Shown in pieces: positions 1 to 9,260 of a stretch of DNA of 64,000 nucleotides. The translations under genes were made by a program, and so were the position numbers. This DNA comes from Robertkochia flava (GTDB taxonomy: Bacteria > Bacteroidota > Bacteroidia > Flavobacteriales > Flavobacteriaceae). Under the pieces are notes generated by a model. It was not told the DNA's origin and did not search any database. It worked only from the letters and a program-made list of their open reading frames with translations. Within the stretch, counting starts at the first letter, position 1, and every line of letters starts with the position of its first letter. The stretch lies in assembly GCF_020166515.1 (NCBI RefSeq), contig NZ_JAINZT010000001.1, forward strand, positions 1 to 64,000. The letters run 5' to 3'.

Positions 1-84
1 ACTTTCGAATTCACTGACCAATTGTTTTTTAAAATCCTCCGAATAATGACGGCTCTTACGGATCTTTCCAAGACTTGCTTTCAT
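1..84 (-). CDS. IS3-family transposase OrfA, N-terminal fragment (cut by window edge)
   Basis: Reading the minus strand from the ATG at 84 gives 28 codons running off the window. The residues KIRKSRHYSEDFKKQLV, followed by SEFES, are the typical start of the helix-turn-helix OrfA protein of IS3-type insertion sequences, which binds the element ends and is made together with the OrfB integrase by frameshifting. Only the first part of the helix-turn-helix domain is inside the window, so completeness cannot be judged. An AT-rich leader and a probable element end lie just upstream. Confidence 0.7.
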   Translation of the reverse strand, partial: MKASLGKIRKSRHYSEDFKKQLVSEFES

Positions 85-120
85 AGTTTTCCACGTTTAA
101 GTGGTCAACCTATATCAGGG
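1..120 (-). mobile_element. Right-hand end of an IS3-like insertion sequence
   Basis: The OrfA start codon lies about 30 bp from a block (about 92-117) that on the minus strand reads TGATATAGGTTGACCAC and continues CTTAAACGTGG. It resembles the terminal region of IS3-type elements. The exact terminal inverted repeat and target duplication cannot be fixed because the other end is outside the window. The element sits downstream of infB, beyond its terminator. Confidence 0.45.
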
Positions 121-138
121 ACGTACACACTCTTCACA

Positions 139-166
139 ACTCCCCACTCCCGACTCCCGACTTATC
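139..166 (-). repeat. Period-7 degenerate tandem array downstream of infB
   Basis: Four 7-bp units read ACTCCCC, ACTCCCG, ACTCCCG and ACTTATC on the plus strand, that is GGGAGT-type units on the strand of infB. The array lies between the infB terminator and the insertion-sequence end. It resembles the arrays at 35625, 46495, 50859 and 52774. Confidence 0.7.
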
Positions 167-171
167 ACCAA

Positions 172-206
172 AAAAAAAGCCCCGCAACTGCAGGGCTTTT
201 TTATCT
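172..206 (-). terminator. Rho-independent terminator of infB operon
   Basis: On the minus strand a GC-rich stem (AAAAAGCCCTGCA / TGCGGGGCTTTTT) is followed by a run of about nine T. It begins about 13 bp after the infB stop codon and also has T residues on the other side, so it may work in both directions. Confidence 0.85.
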
Positions 207-218
207 GTTATATAAAAC

Positions 219-3038
219 TTACTTAAGCTTCTTCTTAACCTGAACCTCCTGGTAAGCTTCCACGATATCACCTTCTTTGATGTCGTTGTAGCCTTTGACC
301 TGTAATCCACAGTCATACCCTTTGGACACCTCCTTAACATCGTCTTTGAATCGTTTTAATGAAGCCAGTTCGCCGGTGAAGATCACCACCCCGTCTCTGA
401 TCAGACGGATTCCGGAATTCCTGTAGATCTTACCATCAGTCACCATACATCCTGCAATGGTTCCCACCTTGGAGATCTTAAAGGTTTCCCTGATCTCTGC
501 AGTACCGGTAATCTCCTCTTTAAGTTCCGGAGAAAGCATACCTTCCATCGCATCTTTCAGATCGTTGATCGCATCGTAAATAATCGAGTACGTACGGATA
601 TCGATTTCTTCTTTATCTGCAATGGTTCTGGCATTACCCATCGGCCTAACGTTAAATCCGATAATAATTGCATCAGACGCAGAAGCCAGAAGTACATCCG
701 ATTCGGTGATCGGACCAACGGCCTTATGAATGATATTGATATGAATCTCTTCGGTACTCAGTTTCTGGAAGGAATCTGTTAGCGCTTCCACAGAACCGTC
801 CACATCCCCTTTAAGGATAATATTAAGTTCTTTAAAGTCACCCAGTGCGATACGTCTACCGATCTCATCAAGGGTAATATGACGCTGCGTTCTTACCGAC
901 TGCTCTCTCAGCAACTGCGTACGTTTGGCAGCGATCTGCTTGGCTTCCTTCTCATCTTCGAACACATGGAACTTATCTCCTGCCTGTGGCGCTCCATCAA
1001 GTCCTAATACTGAGATCGGAGTTGAGGGCCCTGCTTCAGCGATGGTCTTACCTCGCTCATCCTGCATGGCTTTCACCTTACCGCTATGCGTTCCTGCCAG
1101 CACATAATCTCCTACCCGGAGTGTACCCGCCTGAACCAATACCGTAGCTACATAACCTCTACCCTTATCCAGGAAGGCTTCCACAACCGTACCATTGGCA
1201 TGTTTATCAGGATTCGCTTTCAATTCGAGCATTTCGGCTTCCAGAAGTACTTTTTCAAGCAGTTCCTGAACGCCCTGGCCAGTTTTGGCAGAAATATCGT
1301 GTGACTGGATCTTACCACCCCAATCTTCAACAAGAAGATCCATTCCCGCAAGGCTTTGCTTCACCTTATCAGGATTTGCGGTAGGTTTATCCACCTTGTT
1401 AATTGCAAAAACGATCGGCACTCCTGCAGCCTGAGCGTGAGAGATGGCCTCCTTGGTCTGAGGCATCACATCGTCATCGGCAGCGATCACGATGATCGCA
1501 AGGTCAGTCACCTGAGCTCCCCTGGCACGCATTGCGGTAAACGCTTCGTGACCCGGAGTATCCAGGAAGGTAATCTTCTGACCGTTTTTCAGGGTAACCG
1601 CATAGGCTCCGATGTGCTGGGTAATACCCCCACTCTCACCTGCGATCACGTTCTCTTCACGGATATAATCCAACAGGGAAGTTTTACCGTGGTCTACGTG
1701 ACCCATTACCGTTACGATCGGAGCTCTGGTCTCCAGATCTTCCGGCTGATCTTCCTCTTCGGGAATTGATTCTTCGATATCGGCAGTAATAAACTCGACC
1801 TTATAACCGAATTCTTCCGCGATAATAGAGAGGGTTTCTGCATCGAGACGCTGGTTCATGGTTACCATCATTCCCAATGACATACACGCAGAGATCACCT
1901 GGGTTACGGACACATCCATAAGGGTTGCCACCTCACTAACGGTAACAAACTCGGTTACCTTGAGCACTTTGCTCTCGGCTTCTGCCTGTGCCAGTTCCTC
2001 TTCGGTTTTTTGCCTGTGACTGTCTCTTTTCTCTCTTCTGTATTTGGCTCCTCTTGACTTACTGGCTTTACCCTGTAATTTCTCAAGAGTCTCCCGTACT
2101 TGTTTTTGTACTTCTTCTTCAGTAGGCTCCACTTTTTCGACCGGGGCCTTACGTCCTCTTCCACGACCTTTGGTGTCTTTCTGGAATCGACGGCTTCCAC
2201 CCTGAGCCGGTCCTTTATTGGTATCCTTACTAATTCGCTTACGACGTTTTTTCTTGTCGTCAGCTGTTTTATCCTGAGCCTTGGCGGCTTCTTTCTTTTT
2301 CTTCGGCTTCTCGAATTGGGAAAGATCGATCTTCTTACCGGTGAAGTTAGGACCTGACAATCGCGTATAATTGGTTTCGATCTTTTCCGACTTCACCACC
2401 TCGTCGTCAATCATCACATCCTTGGTCTCTGGCGCAGGCTTCTCTTCCTTAACGGGTGCTTCCGCCTTAACCACTTCTTTTTCCTTTTTCTCTTCCGGTT
2501 GAGCAGCAGGTTTCGCTTCCTTTTTCACAGGAGCCTCCTGCTTTTCTTTCTCCACGGTCTTTTCTTCTTTCGCAACTTCTTGCTGAGGCTTTTCTTCAAC
2601 AGGCGCCTTGGTTTCGGAAACCTGCTCCTTCACAGGTGCTTCCTCAGCAGGTTCCGGAGTGGCTATTTCAGCGGTTTCCGCTTTTTTACCTCCGTCAAGA
2701 TCGATCTTACCTACGGTTTTAGGACCGCTAAGGCTGGCCTTGGCCTTGATCACCTCCTGCTCTTTCTGACGCTTAAGCTCCTGCTCTTTCTCCAGCTCCT
2801 GGCGGATGGCCTCCTTCTCTTTGCGCTTCTCTTCGCCCACTTCTTTAGAAGCCACCTTTTTACTCTTGTCTGTTTGAAATTCCTGCATAAGAACCTCATA
2901 CACATCCCCGGAGATCTTGGTGGTAGGCCTTGCTTCTATCTCTATACCTTTAGATGCAAGATATTCTACCGCCCTGTCCAGGGAGATGTTGAATTCTCTA
3001 AGAACTTTATTTAGCCTCAATTTTGCGTTTTCAGCCAT
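219..3038 (-). CDS. infB: Translation initiation factor IF-2
   Basis: This GTPase brings initiator fMet-tRNA to the 30S subunit and promotes 50S joining. At 939 aa it has the usual layout. There is an N-terminal helical IF2_N module (about 1-60), a long Lys/Glu/Ala/Pro-rich linker (about 70-330), and a second IF2_N-like module ([14 protein letters not shown]). The G domain starts near residue 435 with GHVDHGKT (G1), DTPGHEAF (G3) and NKVD (G4). Domains II, III and the C2 tRNA-binding barrel fill the last 330 residues. It is the last gene of rimP-nusA-infB, 38 bp after nusA, and is followed by a strong terminator. The linker is long and low in complexity, as in other Bacteroidota. Confidence 0.98.
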   Translation of the reverse strand: MAENAKLRLNKVLREFNISLDRAVEYLASKGIEIEARPTTKISGDVYEVLMQEFQTDKSKKVASKEVGEEKRKEKEAIRQELEKEQELKRQKEQEVIKAKASLSGPKTVGKIDLDGGKKAETAEIATPEPAEEAPVKEQVSETKAPVEEKPQQEVAKEEKTVEKEKQEAPVKKEAKPAAQPEEKKEKEVVKAEAPVKEEKPAPETKDVMIDDEVVKSEKIETNYTRLSGPNFTGKKIDLSQFEKPKKKKEAAKAQDKTADDKKKRRKRISKDTNKGPAQGGSRRFQKDTKGRGRGRKAPVEKVEPTEEEVQKQVRETLEKLQGKASKSRGAKYRREKRDSHRQKTEEELAQAEAESKVLKVTEFVTVSEVATLMDVSVTQVISACMSLGMMVTMNQRLDAETLSIIAEEFGYKVEFITADIEESIPEEEDQPEDLETRAPIVTVMGHVDHGKTSLLDYIREENVIAGESGGITQHIGAYAVTLKNGQKITFLDTPGHEAFTAMRARGAQVTDLAIIVIAADDDVMPQTKEAISHAQAAGVPIVFAINKVDKPTANPDKVKQSLAGMDLLVEDWGGKIQSHDISAKTGQGVQELLEKVLLEAEMLELKANPDKHANGTVVEAFLDKGRGYVATVLVQAGTLRVGDYVLAGTHSGKVKAMQDERGKTIAEAGPSTPISVLGLDGAPQAGDKFHVFEDEKEAKQIAAKRTQLLREQSVRTQRHITLDEIGRRIALGDFKELNIILKGDVDGSVEALTDSFQKLSTEEIHINIIHKAVGPITESDVLLASASDAIIIGFNVRPMGNARTIADKEEIDIRTYSIIYDAINDLKDAMEGMLSPELKEEITGTAEIRETFKISKVGTIAGCMVTDGKIYRNSGIRLIRDGVVIFTGELASLKRFKDDVKEVSKGYDCGLQVKGYNDIKEGDIVEAYQEVQVKKKLK

Positions 3039-3076
3039 AAATTAATTGTTATCCTCTAATTTTTTCGTTTAAGCTG

Positions 3077-4312
3077 TTAGTCTTCAAATTCTGCCTTCAG
3101 AACTTTAACAACTTCTAAAATAGTTTCCTCTTCGAGGTCGGTTCTTTTTACCAGGTCTGCCAGGTCCTGCTCCAGAACACTTTTCGCGGTATCCAGTCCG
3201 ATTCTCTTGAATTCGGAAATGATCCACTCTTCGATCTCATCTGAAAATTCTGTGAGCTCCACATCCTCTTCTTCGAGACCTTCTCTCAACACATCGATCT
3301 CGTACCCGGTCAATCGCCCGGCCAGACGGATGTTAAACCCTCCTTTCCCGATCGCCTTTGAAACTTCCTCCGGCTTCAGTGTTACTTCAGCATGCTTGGT
3401 TTCTTCGTTCAAAGTTACGGAAGTTACCCGAGCCGGACTCAATGCCCTGCTGATAAACAACTGCGGGTTGTTGGTGAAATTGATCACATCGATATTCTCA
3501 TTACCCAATTCACGAACGATACCGTGAATACGGGAACCCTTCATCCCCACACAGGCTCCTACAGGATCTATACGATCGTCATAGGAATCAACAGCCACTT
3601 TTGCCTTCTCTCCTGGGATACGCACCACTTTCTTCACCGTGATCAGTCCGTCAAAAACTTCGGGGATTTCCTGCTCAAAGAGCTTCTCCAGAAACTCAGG
3701 AGCGGTTCTTGACATGATGATCATGGGCTTATTCCCCTTCAATTCCACGCCTTCAATGATACCTCTTACATTCTCTCCTTTACGGAAAAAGTCGGAAGGG
3801 ATCTGTTTTTCCTTTGGAAGGATGATCTCATTCCCTTCATCATCGAGTAAAATTACAGCTTTATGACGAATATGATGCACCTCTGCAGTATAGATCTCTC
3901 CAATGAGGTCCTTAAACTGCTTGTATATGGTGGTATTATCATGCTCGTGTATCTTGGAGATCAGATTTTGTCTCAGTGCAAGTATGGAACGACGCCCGAG
4001 GTCAATAAGCTTCACCTCTTCAGAAACATCCTCTCCCACTTCAAAGTCAGGCTCGATCTTTCTGGCTTCTGTCAGCGAGATCTCCTGATTCTCATCTTCT
4101 ACTTCTCCGTCAGCGACAACAACCCGGTTTCTCCAGATCTCAAGGTCACCCTTGTCCGGGTTAATGATAATATCAAAATTATCATCTGAACCGTATTTTT
4201 TCTTCAGAGCATTTCGGAAAACATCCTCCAAAATAGCCATTAACGTTACACGATCTATGAGCTTGTCATCTTTAAACTCTGAAAATGAATCGATCAATGC
4301 AAGATTTTCCAT
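3077..4312 (-). CDS. nusA: Transcription termination/antitermination factor NusA
   Basis: NusA binds RNA polymerase and nascent RNA and modulates pausing, intrinsic termination and antitermination. The 411-aa protein has the N-terminal polymerase-binding domain (1-120), an S1 domain (about 130-200, GEIYTAEVHHIRHKAV), and two KH domains. The signature is DPVGACVGMKGSRI in KH1 and AIGKGGFNIRLA in KH2. It lacks the C-terminal acidic repeats of E. coli NusA and ends shortly after KH2 with an acidic tail. It sits between rimP (9-bp gap) and infB, the order found in most bacteria. NusA could act on the terminator-like hairpin ahead of rimP (4798-4825), giving feedback control; that is inference. 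Confidence 0.97.
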   Translation of the reverse strand: MENLALIDSFSEFKDDKLIDRVTLMAILEDVFRNALKKKYGSDDNFDIIINPDKGDLEIWRNRVVVADGEVEDENQEISLTEARKIEPDFEVGEDVSEEVKLIDLGRRSILALRQNLISKIHEHDNTTIYKQFKDLIGEIYTAEVHHIRHKAVILLDDEGNEIILPKEKQIPSDFFRKGENVRGIIEGVELKGNKPMIIMSRTAPEFLEKLFEQEIPEVFDGLITVKKVVRIPGEKAKVAVDSYDDRIDPVGACVGMKGSRIHGIVRELGNENIDVINFTNNPQLFISRALSPARVTSVTLNEETKHAEVTLKPEEVSKAIGKGGFNIRLAGRLTGYEIDVLREGLEEEDVELTEFSDEIEEWIISEFKRIGLDTAKSVLEQDLADLVKRTDLEEETILEVVKVLKAEFED

Positions 4313-4321
4313 GGTAATTGT

Positions 4322-4786
4322 CTAATTAAACGTTATCATCACTTTAGCTTCTACAATATCTTCTATAGCAACCTCTCTCTCTTTCTGAACGGTTACTTTC
4401 CCTTTTCCAACCGGTTTAGGCTCTCTGGCCTTCCACTCCAGAAGGATATGGGTCGGGGTCGCACCGGCCAGGTTCCCTTCCAGGGTCTCCTCTGCCAGCT
4501 TCACCTTAAGTTTTCTCCCGATATTCTTGGTGTACTGCCGCTTGTGCAGCAGTGGCTCTGTAGCCCCAGGAGAACTCACCTCCAGAGAGAAATCCTCTTC
4601 CTCCCTGTCCAGATTGTGCTCTACCTTACGGCTCACTTCGATACAATCCTTTAGGTTAACCCCCTGATCCCCGTCAATGACTACCAGGATCTTGTTATCC
4701 GGAGTCACCTTGAGGTCGATCAGAAAAAGGTCTTCGCGCTCTTCAAACACTTCATTCAGAAGTTCTTCAACCCGTTCTTTCAGCAT
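4322..4786 (-). CDS. rimP: Ribosome maturation factor RimP
   Basis: RimP helps 30S maturation. The 154-aa product has the family pattern: an N-terminal alpha/beta domain with LFLIDLKVTPDNKILVVIDGD, the CIEVSRKVEHNLD segment, and the EVSSPGATEPL motif (usually EVSSPGxxRPL), followed by an SH3-like C-terminal domain. It is the first gene of the rimP-nusA-infB operon. The ATG at 4786 is preceded by a hairpin with a T-tract only about 12-18 bp upstream, so transcription into the operon must pass a terminator-like structure. No Shine-Dalgarno sequence is visible, which is normal for this phylum. Confidence 0.95.
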   Translation of the reverse strand: MLKERVEELLNEVFEEREDLFLIDLKVTPDNKILVVIDGDQGVNLKDCIEVSRKVEHNLDREEEDFSLEVSSPGATEPLLHKRQYTKNIGRKLKVKLAEETLEGNLAGATPTHILLEWKAREPKPVGKGKVTVQKEREVAIEDIVEAKVMITFN

Positions 4787-4796
4787 TTGTTATTGG

Positions 4797-4825
4797 TATA
4801 AAAAGAGGGGACACCTGTCCCCTCT
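4797..4825 (-). promoter_or_regulatory. Terminator-like hairpin in the rimP leader (possible attenuator)
   Basis: AGAGGGGACA and TGTCCCCTCT (4804-4825) form a perfect 10-bp inverted repeat with a 2-base loop. On the minus strand, the sense of rimP, it is followed at once by TTTTAT. It lies directly ahead of the rimP start codon, and the upstream tRNA gene has its own terminator. In E. coli the metY-rimP-nusA-infB operon likewise has a tRNA gene and terminators ahead of rimP. Confidence 0.6.
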
Positions 4826-4922
4826 GAAATCAATTATCATCTCTTTCAACGCTGCAAATATACAATTTTTTTTAAACCTTTCACAGGCCCGGAAATTGCA
4901 ATTTGCTCAGACAGCGTAAAAT

Positions 4923-4955
4923 AAAAAAAGCCTCCCGATCAGGGAAGCTTTTTTT
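4923..4955 (-). terminator. Terminator of tRNA-Gln
   Basis: On the minus strand the stem AAGC-TCCC / GGGA-GCTT with a short loop is followed by seven T, just after the tRNA 3' end. A-runs on the other side make it possibly bidirectional. Confidence 0.8.
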
Positions 4956-4956
4956 G

Positions 4957-5028
4957 TTGGCCTACAAGGACTCGAACCTTGAACGACTGAACCAAAATCA
5001 GCTGTGTTACCAATTACACCATAGGCCA
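4957..5028 (-). tRNA. tRNA-Gln (anticodon TTG)
   Basis: The minus strand folds as a cloverleaf. The 7-bp acceptor stem is TGGCCTA/TAGGCCA with discriminator A. The anticodon stem GCTGA/TCAGT encloses the loop TTTTGGT, which gives anticodon TTG (reads CAA). The T arm contains GGTTCGAGTCC. CCA is not encoded. A consensus promoter lies 44 bp upstream and a terminator follows directly. Confidence 0.95.
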
Positions 5029-5071
5029 TCAGCAGTGCTCTGTTGGATGCGCTCATCCTCGAAAGCGGTTG

Positions 5072-5102
5072 CAAATTTAGTACAAACTTTTATTTGCGCA
5101 AA
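5072..5102 (-). promoter_or_regulatory. Bacteroidetes-type promoter of tRNA-Gln
   Basis: On the minus strand TTTG is followed after exactly 19 bp by TAAATTTG, matching the TTTG-N19-TAnnTTTG consensus for the primary sigma factor of this phylum. It lies 44 bp upstream of the tRNA. Confidence 0.8.
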
Positions 5103-5214
5103 CATTTTTAAAATTTATTTCCATTCAATTTTATTTTCTCCTGTTAAGGTTGATTAAAAGCGCTACCCTGTCTTATATTTATTCTTAAATTCGCCACCAA
5201 TAGAAAATAAGTAC

Positions 5215-8200
5215 ATGACTGCATTACAGTTTAAAAAATGGGATACGATCCTTGGCTGGGTCGTTTTCGCCATCGCCCTGACCGTTTATCATTTGACCGT
5301 TGAGCCTACTTCCAGTTTCTGGGATGCTGGGGAGTATATCGCAACAGCCTCCAAGCTACAGGTAGGTCACCCTCCAGGGGCTCCATTGTTTCAAATGATA
5401 GGTGCCTTTTTCGCTAATTTTTCTTCGAATCCCGAAACCATTGCGGTTACCGTTAACCATATGTCGGTATTCTCCAGCGCCTTTACCATTCTCTTTATGT
5501 TCTGGACCATCACCAACCTCACCCTGAAGCTCGCCAGCATGCAGGGAGAGATGACGGGGGCAAAATATGTGGCTGTACTGGGAAGCGGACTCACCGGAGC
5601 CCTTGCGTTTACATTTACCGACAGTTTCTGGTTCAATGCAGTGGAAGCCGAAGTGTACGCTATGGCAACCTTCCTGATGGCGCTCATGTTTTACCTCGGA
5701 CTAAAGTGGTCTGATGAAATGCATACCTCAAGAGCCAATCGCTGGCTGATCCTGATCGCCCTGATCACCGGACTTTCGTTCGGGGTGCACTTTATGGCCC
5801 TGCTCACCATCCCGGCCATAGGTATGATCTATTACTTCAGAAACTATAAGGAGCATACTGCCAAAGGGTTTATCCTGGCCAACCTGGTCTCAATAGCCAT
5901 CCTGTTGTTTATTTTTAAACTCCTGCTTCCTAATGTGATGCGCTTTTTCGGTTACCTGGAAGTATTTTTCGTGAACAGCATGGGGCTCCCTTTCAATTCG
6001 GGAACCGTTATTGCAGCCATCCTGGTCATTGCAGCCTTCTGGTACCTGTTGCACTATACCCGACAAAAACAATACCCTATATTAAACAGTGTGGTGCTAA
6101 GCACTATGTTTATCCTGATCGGATTCTCCACCTGGCTCATGATCCCGATCCGGGCCAACGCAGGAACGGTAATAAACGAGAACAGCCCTACCGATGCCAG
6201 GCAGTTACTGGCCTACTATAATATGGAGCAGTATCCGGAGACCCACCTGTTTAACGGCCCGATGTTTACTGACGCCTGGGCAGGGCAGGATCCCGTTGAT
6301 CCTTTCCGGGACGACAAACCTAAATATGAAAGAGATTACGAAAACGGCAAATACGTCATTGTTAACGATTACAAGGATGCGCGACCGAACCCTCATGGCG
6401 ATCATGTGGGCTTCCTGCCACGGATGTGGAGCAGTGAGCACGCAGCAAATTATATGAAGATCACCGGACCGGTTAATATCCGGGTAAAGAGAGAATACCG
6501 GGGCGACCAACAGCTCACCGGGGCAGTGGCCCGGCTGGGTAGTGATCTGGAAAACGGCAGCCTCGATACCGAGGATTACGTTCGGTTCATCAAGCAGTTC
6601 AGTGAATTTATAGAGGTGGAACGACCCACTTTCTGGCAAAACATGCATTACCTCTTCGATTTCCAGATGGGATACATGTACTGGAGGTACTTTTTCTGGA
6701 ATTTTGCAGGACGCCAGGACGATATCCAGGGTAAACTCGACAACCATGGCAACTGGCTTAGCGGCATAAAATTCGCCGACGAGTGGCGCCTTGGCTCTCA
6801 GGACAACCTCCCTTCTGATGTCCTTAACAATAAGGGAAGGAACACCTATTACTTCCTGCCCATGATCCTAGGCTTGATCGGATTCCTCTTCCTCTTAAAA
6901 ACAAGCAAGCAGAAATTCTGGGTCCTGTTCGTACTCTTTATGTTTACAGGACTTGCCTTAAAAGTCTATTTGAACGAAAGACCCTTCGAACCACGGGAAC
7001 GGGATTATGCCCTTGTGGGGTCCTTTTATGTTTTTGCGATCTGGATCGGAATGGGCGTCTATGCCCTTTTCGACGAGTTTAAGCGATTCCTTGCTCCTAA
7101 GATCCTGGCCCCGCTGGTTACAGTGATCTGTCTCCTGGCCGTACCTGCTGTTCTGGCTACAGAAAACTGGGACGATCACGACCGGTCTGACCGATATACT
7201 GCACAATCGATCGCAAAATCCTATCTTGAATCCATTCAGGAGAATGCCGGAGCCATGCTCTTTACCATAGGCGATAACGATACCTTCTCCTTATGGTATG
7301 CCCAGGAAGTTGAGGGGTACCGAACCGACGTAAGAACCATCAACACCAGTTTGTTTGCCACCGATTGGTATATCGACCAGATGAAACGCGCTGCCTACGA
7401 AAGTAAGCCGATCCCATCGCAGCTTACCCACGACCAATACGTTTACGGGGTTAGAGACCTGATCTACTATCATGAACTCACTGACGAACGCTGGGATATC
7501 GACCGTTTTATGGAATGGGTATCGAATGACAAGTACACCATGGATTTTGTGCTGAAGCGCAAAGGGATCGATCCTTCCCGTTATCCTGAAAGCTACAGGA
7601 ACCTTCATATTTACCCCACCAACAAGATCAGGGTACCTGTCAATAAAGAGAATGTTCTTAAAAGCGGACTGGTTAAACCGGAAGATGCGCACCTGATCGC
7701 AGATTATATCAATATCGATCTTCCAAAAGACGCCCTACCGAAGAACCGTATCATGATGCTGGACATCCTGGCCAACAACAACTGGGAGCGTCCGATCTAC
7801 TTTACCGGTGGTAGTTTTGATGCCGCAGAATACATCTGGATGAAAGACTACCTGCAGCTTGACGGACTGGTGTATAAGCTCGTTCCTATCAAGACGCCTA
7901 TCGACCCCAAGAACCCGTATGAAATGGGACGAATAGATGAAGACCTGATGTACAATATCGTCATGGACTGGAAATGGGGGAACTCCCAATCCACGGAGAT
8001 CTACCACGATCCCGAAACCCGGAAGAACAGCATCTCTTTCCGGGGCAACCTGGCCAGGCTAACCGAAAAGCTCATCGCAGAAGGTAAAACCGAAAAAGCC
8101 AGGGAGATCATTGATCTGGCCATGGAGAAGATGCCGTTCGGCTATTTCGGCTATTACGTCTTCCTCGAGCCATTTGTAAATGGTTATTACCAGGTAGGAG

Positions 8201-8565
8201 AACCTGAAAAGGCCAGAGCGCTTTTCGAACAGGTCGCTAAAAAATACCAGGAATACCTCGAGTATTACGGGTCTATGGATGATATGGAACAACTCAACTA
8301 CACCAAGGATATCATTAATAATATGGAACGTTACCGGGGGCTGATCGACATCGTCGTGCAGAACGACAGCGAAGATTATGGCCTGGAACAGGCGCAGATC
8401 TTTAATGACTACCTGCCGATGTTCTCTATATACCGGGAGGCGCAGCGCTCCAGAAATGAAGAGCTCATGCAACCGGAGGCACTTCCTGCTGAGGTTGTTC
8501 CTGCAGATTCTGCAGCTGACTCCAACGCAGAGGAAGAGGGCTCAGACACCGTGAGAGAAAATTAG
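5215..8565 (+). CDS. DUF2723 family multi-spanning membrane protein (GT-C glycosyltransferase-like)
   Basis: The protein is 1116 aa. The first third has about ten hydrophobic segments. After TM1 comes FWDAGEYIATASKLQVGHPPG, the hallmark of the DUF2723 family, with an acidic DxGE motif in the first external loop as in GT-C glycosyltransferases. A second membrane block spans about 535-650, and a large soluble C-terminal region ends in repeated alpha-helical (TPR-like) segments. Related eukaryotic TMEM260 is a protein O-mannosyltransferase, so a role in protein O-glycosylation across the inner membrane is plausible but not shown here. It is monocistronic, with a terminator right after the stop. 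Start ATG 5215 fits the first TM segment. Confidence 0.85.
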   Translation: MTALQFKKWDTILGWVVFAIALTVYHLTVEPTSSFWDAGEYIATASKLQVGHPPGAPLFQMIGAFFANFSSNPETIAVTVNHMSVFSSAFTILFMFWTITNLTLKLASMQGEMTGAKYVAVLGSGLTGALAFTFTDSFWFNAVEAEVYAMATFLMALMFYLGLKWSDEMHTSRANRWLILIALITGLSFGVHFMALLTIPAIGMIYYFRNYKEHTAKGFILANLVSIAILLFIFKLLLPNVMRFFGYLEVFFVNSMGLPFNSGTVIAAILVIAAFWYLLHYTRQKQYPILNSVVLSTMFILIGFSTWLMIPIRANAGTVINENSPTDARQLLAYYNMEQYPETHLFNGPMFTDAWAGQDPVDPFRDDKPKYERDYENGKYVIVNDYKDARPNPHGDHVGFLPRMWSSEHAANYMKITGPVNIRVKREYRGDQQLTGAVARLGSDLENGSLDTEDYVRFIKQFSEFIEVERPTFWQNMHYLFDFQMGYMYWRYFFWNFAGRQDDIQGKLDNHGNWLSGIKFADEWRLGSQDNLPSDVLNNKGRNTYYFLPMILGLIGFLFLLKTSKQKFWVLFVLFMFTGLALKVYLNERPFEPRERDYALVGSFYVFAIWIGMGVYALFDEFKRFLAPKILAPLVTVICLLAVPAVLATENWDDHDRSDRYTAQSIAKSYLESIQENAGAMLFTIGDNDTFSLWYAQEVEGYRTDVRTINTSLFATDWYIDQMKRAAYESKPIPSQLTHDQYVYGVRDLIYYHELTDERWDIDRFMEWVSNDKYTMDFVLKRKGIDPSRYPESYRNLHIYPTNKIRVPVNKENVLKSGLVKPEDAHLIADYINIDLPKDALPKNRIMMLDILANNNWERPIYFTGGSFDAAEYIWMKDYLQLDGLVYKLVPIKTPIDPKNPYEMGRIDEDLMYNIVMDWKWGNSQSTEIYHDPETRKNSISFRGNLARLTEKLIAEGKTEKAREIIDLAMEKMPFGYFGYYVFLEPFVNGYYQVGEPEKARALFEQVAKKYQEYLEYYGSMDDMEQLNYTKDIINNMERYRGLIDIVVQNDSEDYGLEQAQIFNDYLPMFSIYREAQRSRNEELMQPEALPAEVVPADSAADSNAEEEGSDTVREN

Positions 8566-8574
8566 AAAACAAAT

Positions 8575-8603
8575 GGCCGGGCTTAAGCACCCGGCCTTTT
8601 TTT
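8575..8603 (+). terminator. Terminator abutting the deacetylase start
   Basis: GGCCGGG (8575-8581) and CCCGGCC (8590-8596) form a 7-bp GC stem with an 8-base loop, then seven T (8597-8603). The next gene starts at 8606, three bases after the T-tract. Confidence 0.85.
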
Positions 8604-8605
8604 AT

Positions 8606-9253
8606 ATGAAGCCATACCTTTTCAAAACTCCTGCCCTGGTGGAGCGACTCTACCCTGACCTTGAATGGAAGGCAGAAAAGACGAGAAAGACCGTATACCT
8701 CACCTTTGATGATGGCCCTACCCCCGTGGTTACACCCTATGTTCTGGAACAACTGGAAACCTATCATGCCAGGGCCACCTTCTTTTGTATCGGAAAAAAT
8801 ATAGATCATCACCCGGAGTTGTTCAGGACACTTCTTTCCAAGGGACACCGCATCGGGAATCACACCTTTAATCACCTGAACGCCTCCAAAAGCACCCCCG
8901 ACATCTATATGAAGGAGGTAGAAAAGACTGAAGAGCGAATTGCACTGGAAACCGGGAGTCCCGGGAAGAAAGAAACCCCTCTTTTCCGGCCGCCTTACGG
9001 AAAGATCAATAAAAAAATTACCGGGCTACTGCATGCCCAAGGCTACCGGGTGATCATGTGGAGTTTACTAAGTGCCGATTTCGACCCTGCCCTGAACACA
9101 GCCAAAAGCCTTTCCAGCCTGAAAAAACACACCCGGCCGGGAAGTATCATTGTATTTCACGACAGCCTGAAAGCCTTTGAAAACCTAAAGGTGATCTTGC
9201 CGGAATACCTGAAATTCCTAAATGAAAATGGATTTGAAATGGAAAGCCTCTGA
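8606..9253 (+). CDS. Polysaccharide deacetylase (NodB homology domain)
   Basis: This is a metal-dependent carbohydrate esterase 4-type deacetylase of 215 aa. It shows motif 1 TFDDGP (catalytic Asp and metal Asp), motif 2 HRIGNHTFNH (metal His pair, H-x3-H), motif 3 FRPPYG and the late motif IIVFHDS. No signal peptide or membrane anchor is seen, so its location is uncertain; the likely substrate is peptidoglycan or an N-acetylated polysaccharide. An upstream ATG at 8573 would place the first 11 codons inside the preceding terminator, so the ATG at 8606 is chosen. Confidence 0.9.
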   Translation: MKPYLFKTPALVERLYPDLEWKAEKTRKTVYLTFDDGPTPVVTPYVLEQLETYHARATFFCIGKNIDHHPELFRTLLSKGHRIGNHTFNHLNASKSTPDIYMKEVEKTEERIALETGSPGKKETPLFRPPYGKINKKITGLLHAQGYRVIMWSLLSADFDPALNTAKSLSSLKKHTRPGSIIVFHDSLKAFENLKVILPEYLKFLNENGFEMESL

Positions 9254-9260
9254 CCCGGAC

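Noticed and set aside
22-243. Plus-strand 73-codon frame at the left edge
   Set aside because: It runs across the insertion-sequence end, the period-7 array and the infB terminator.
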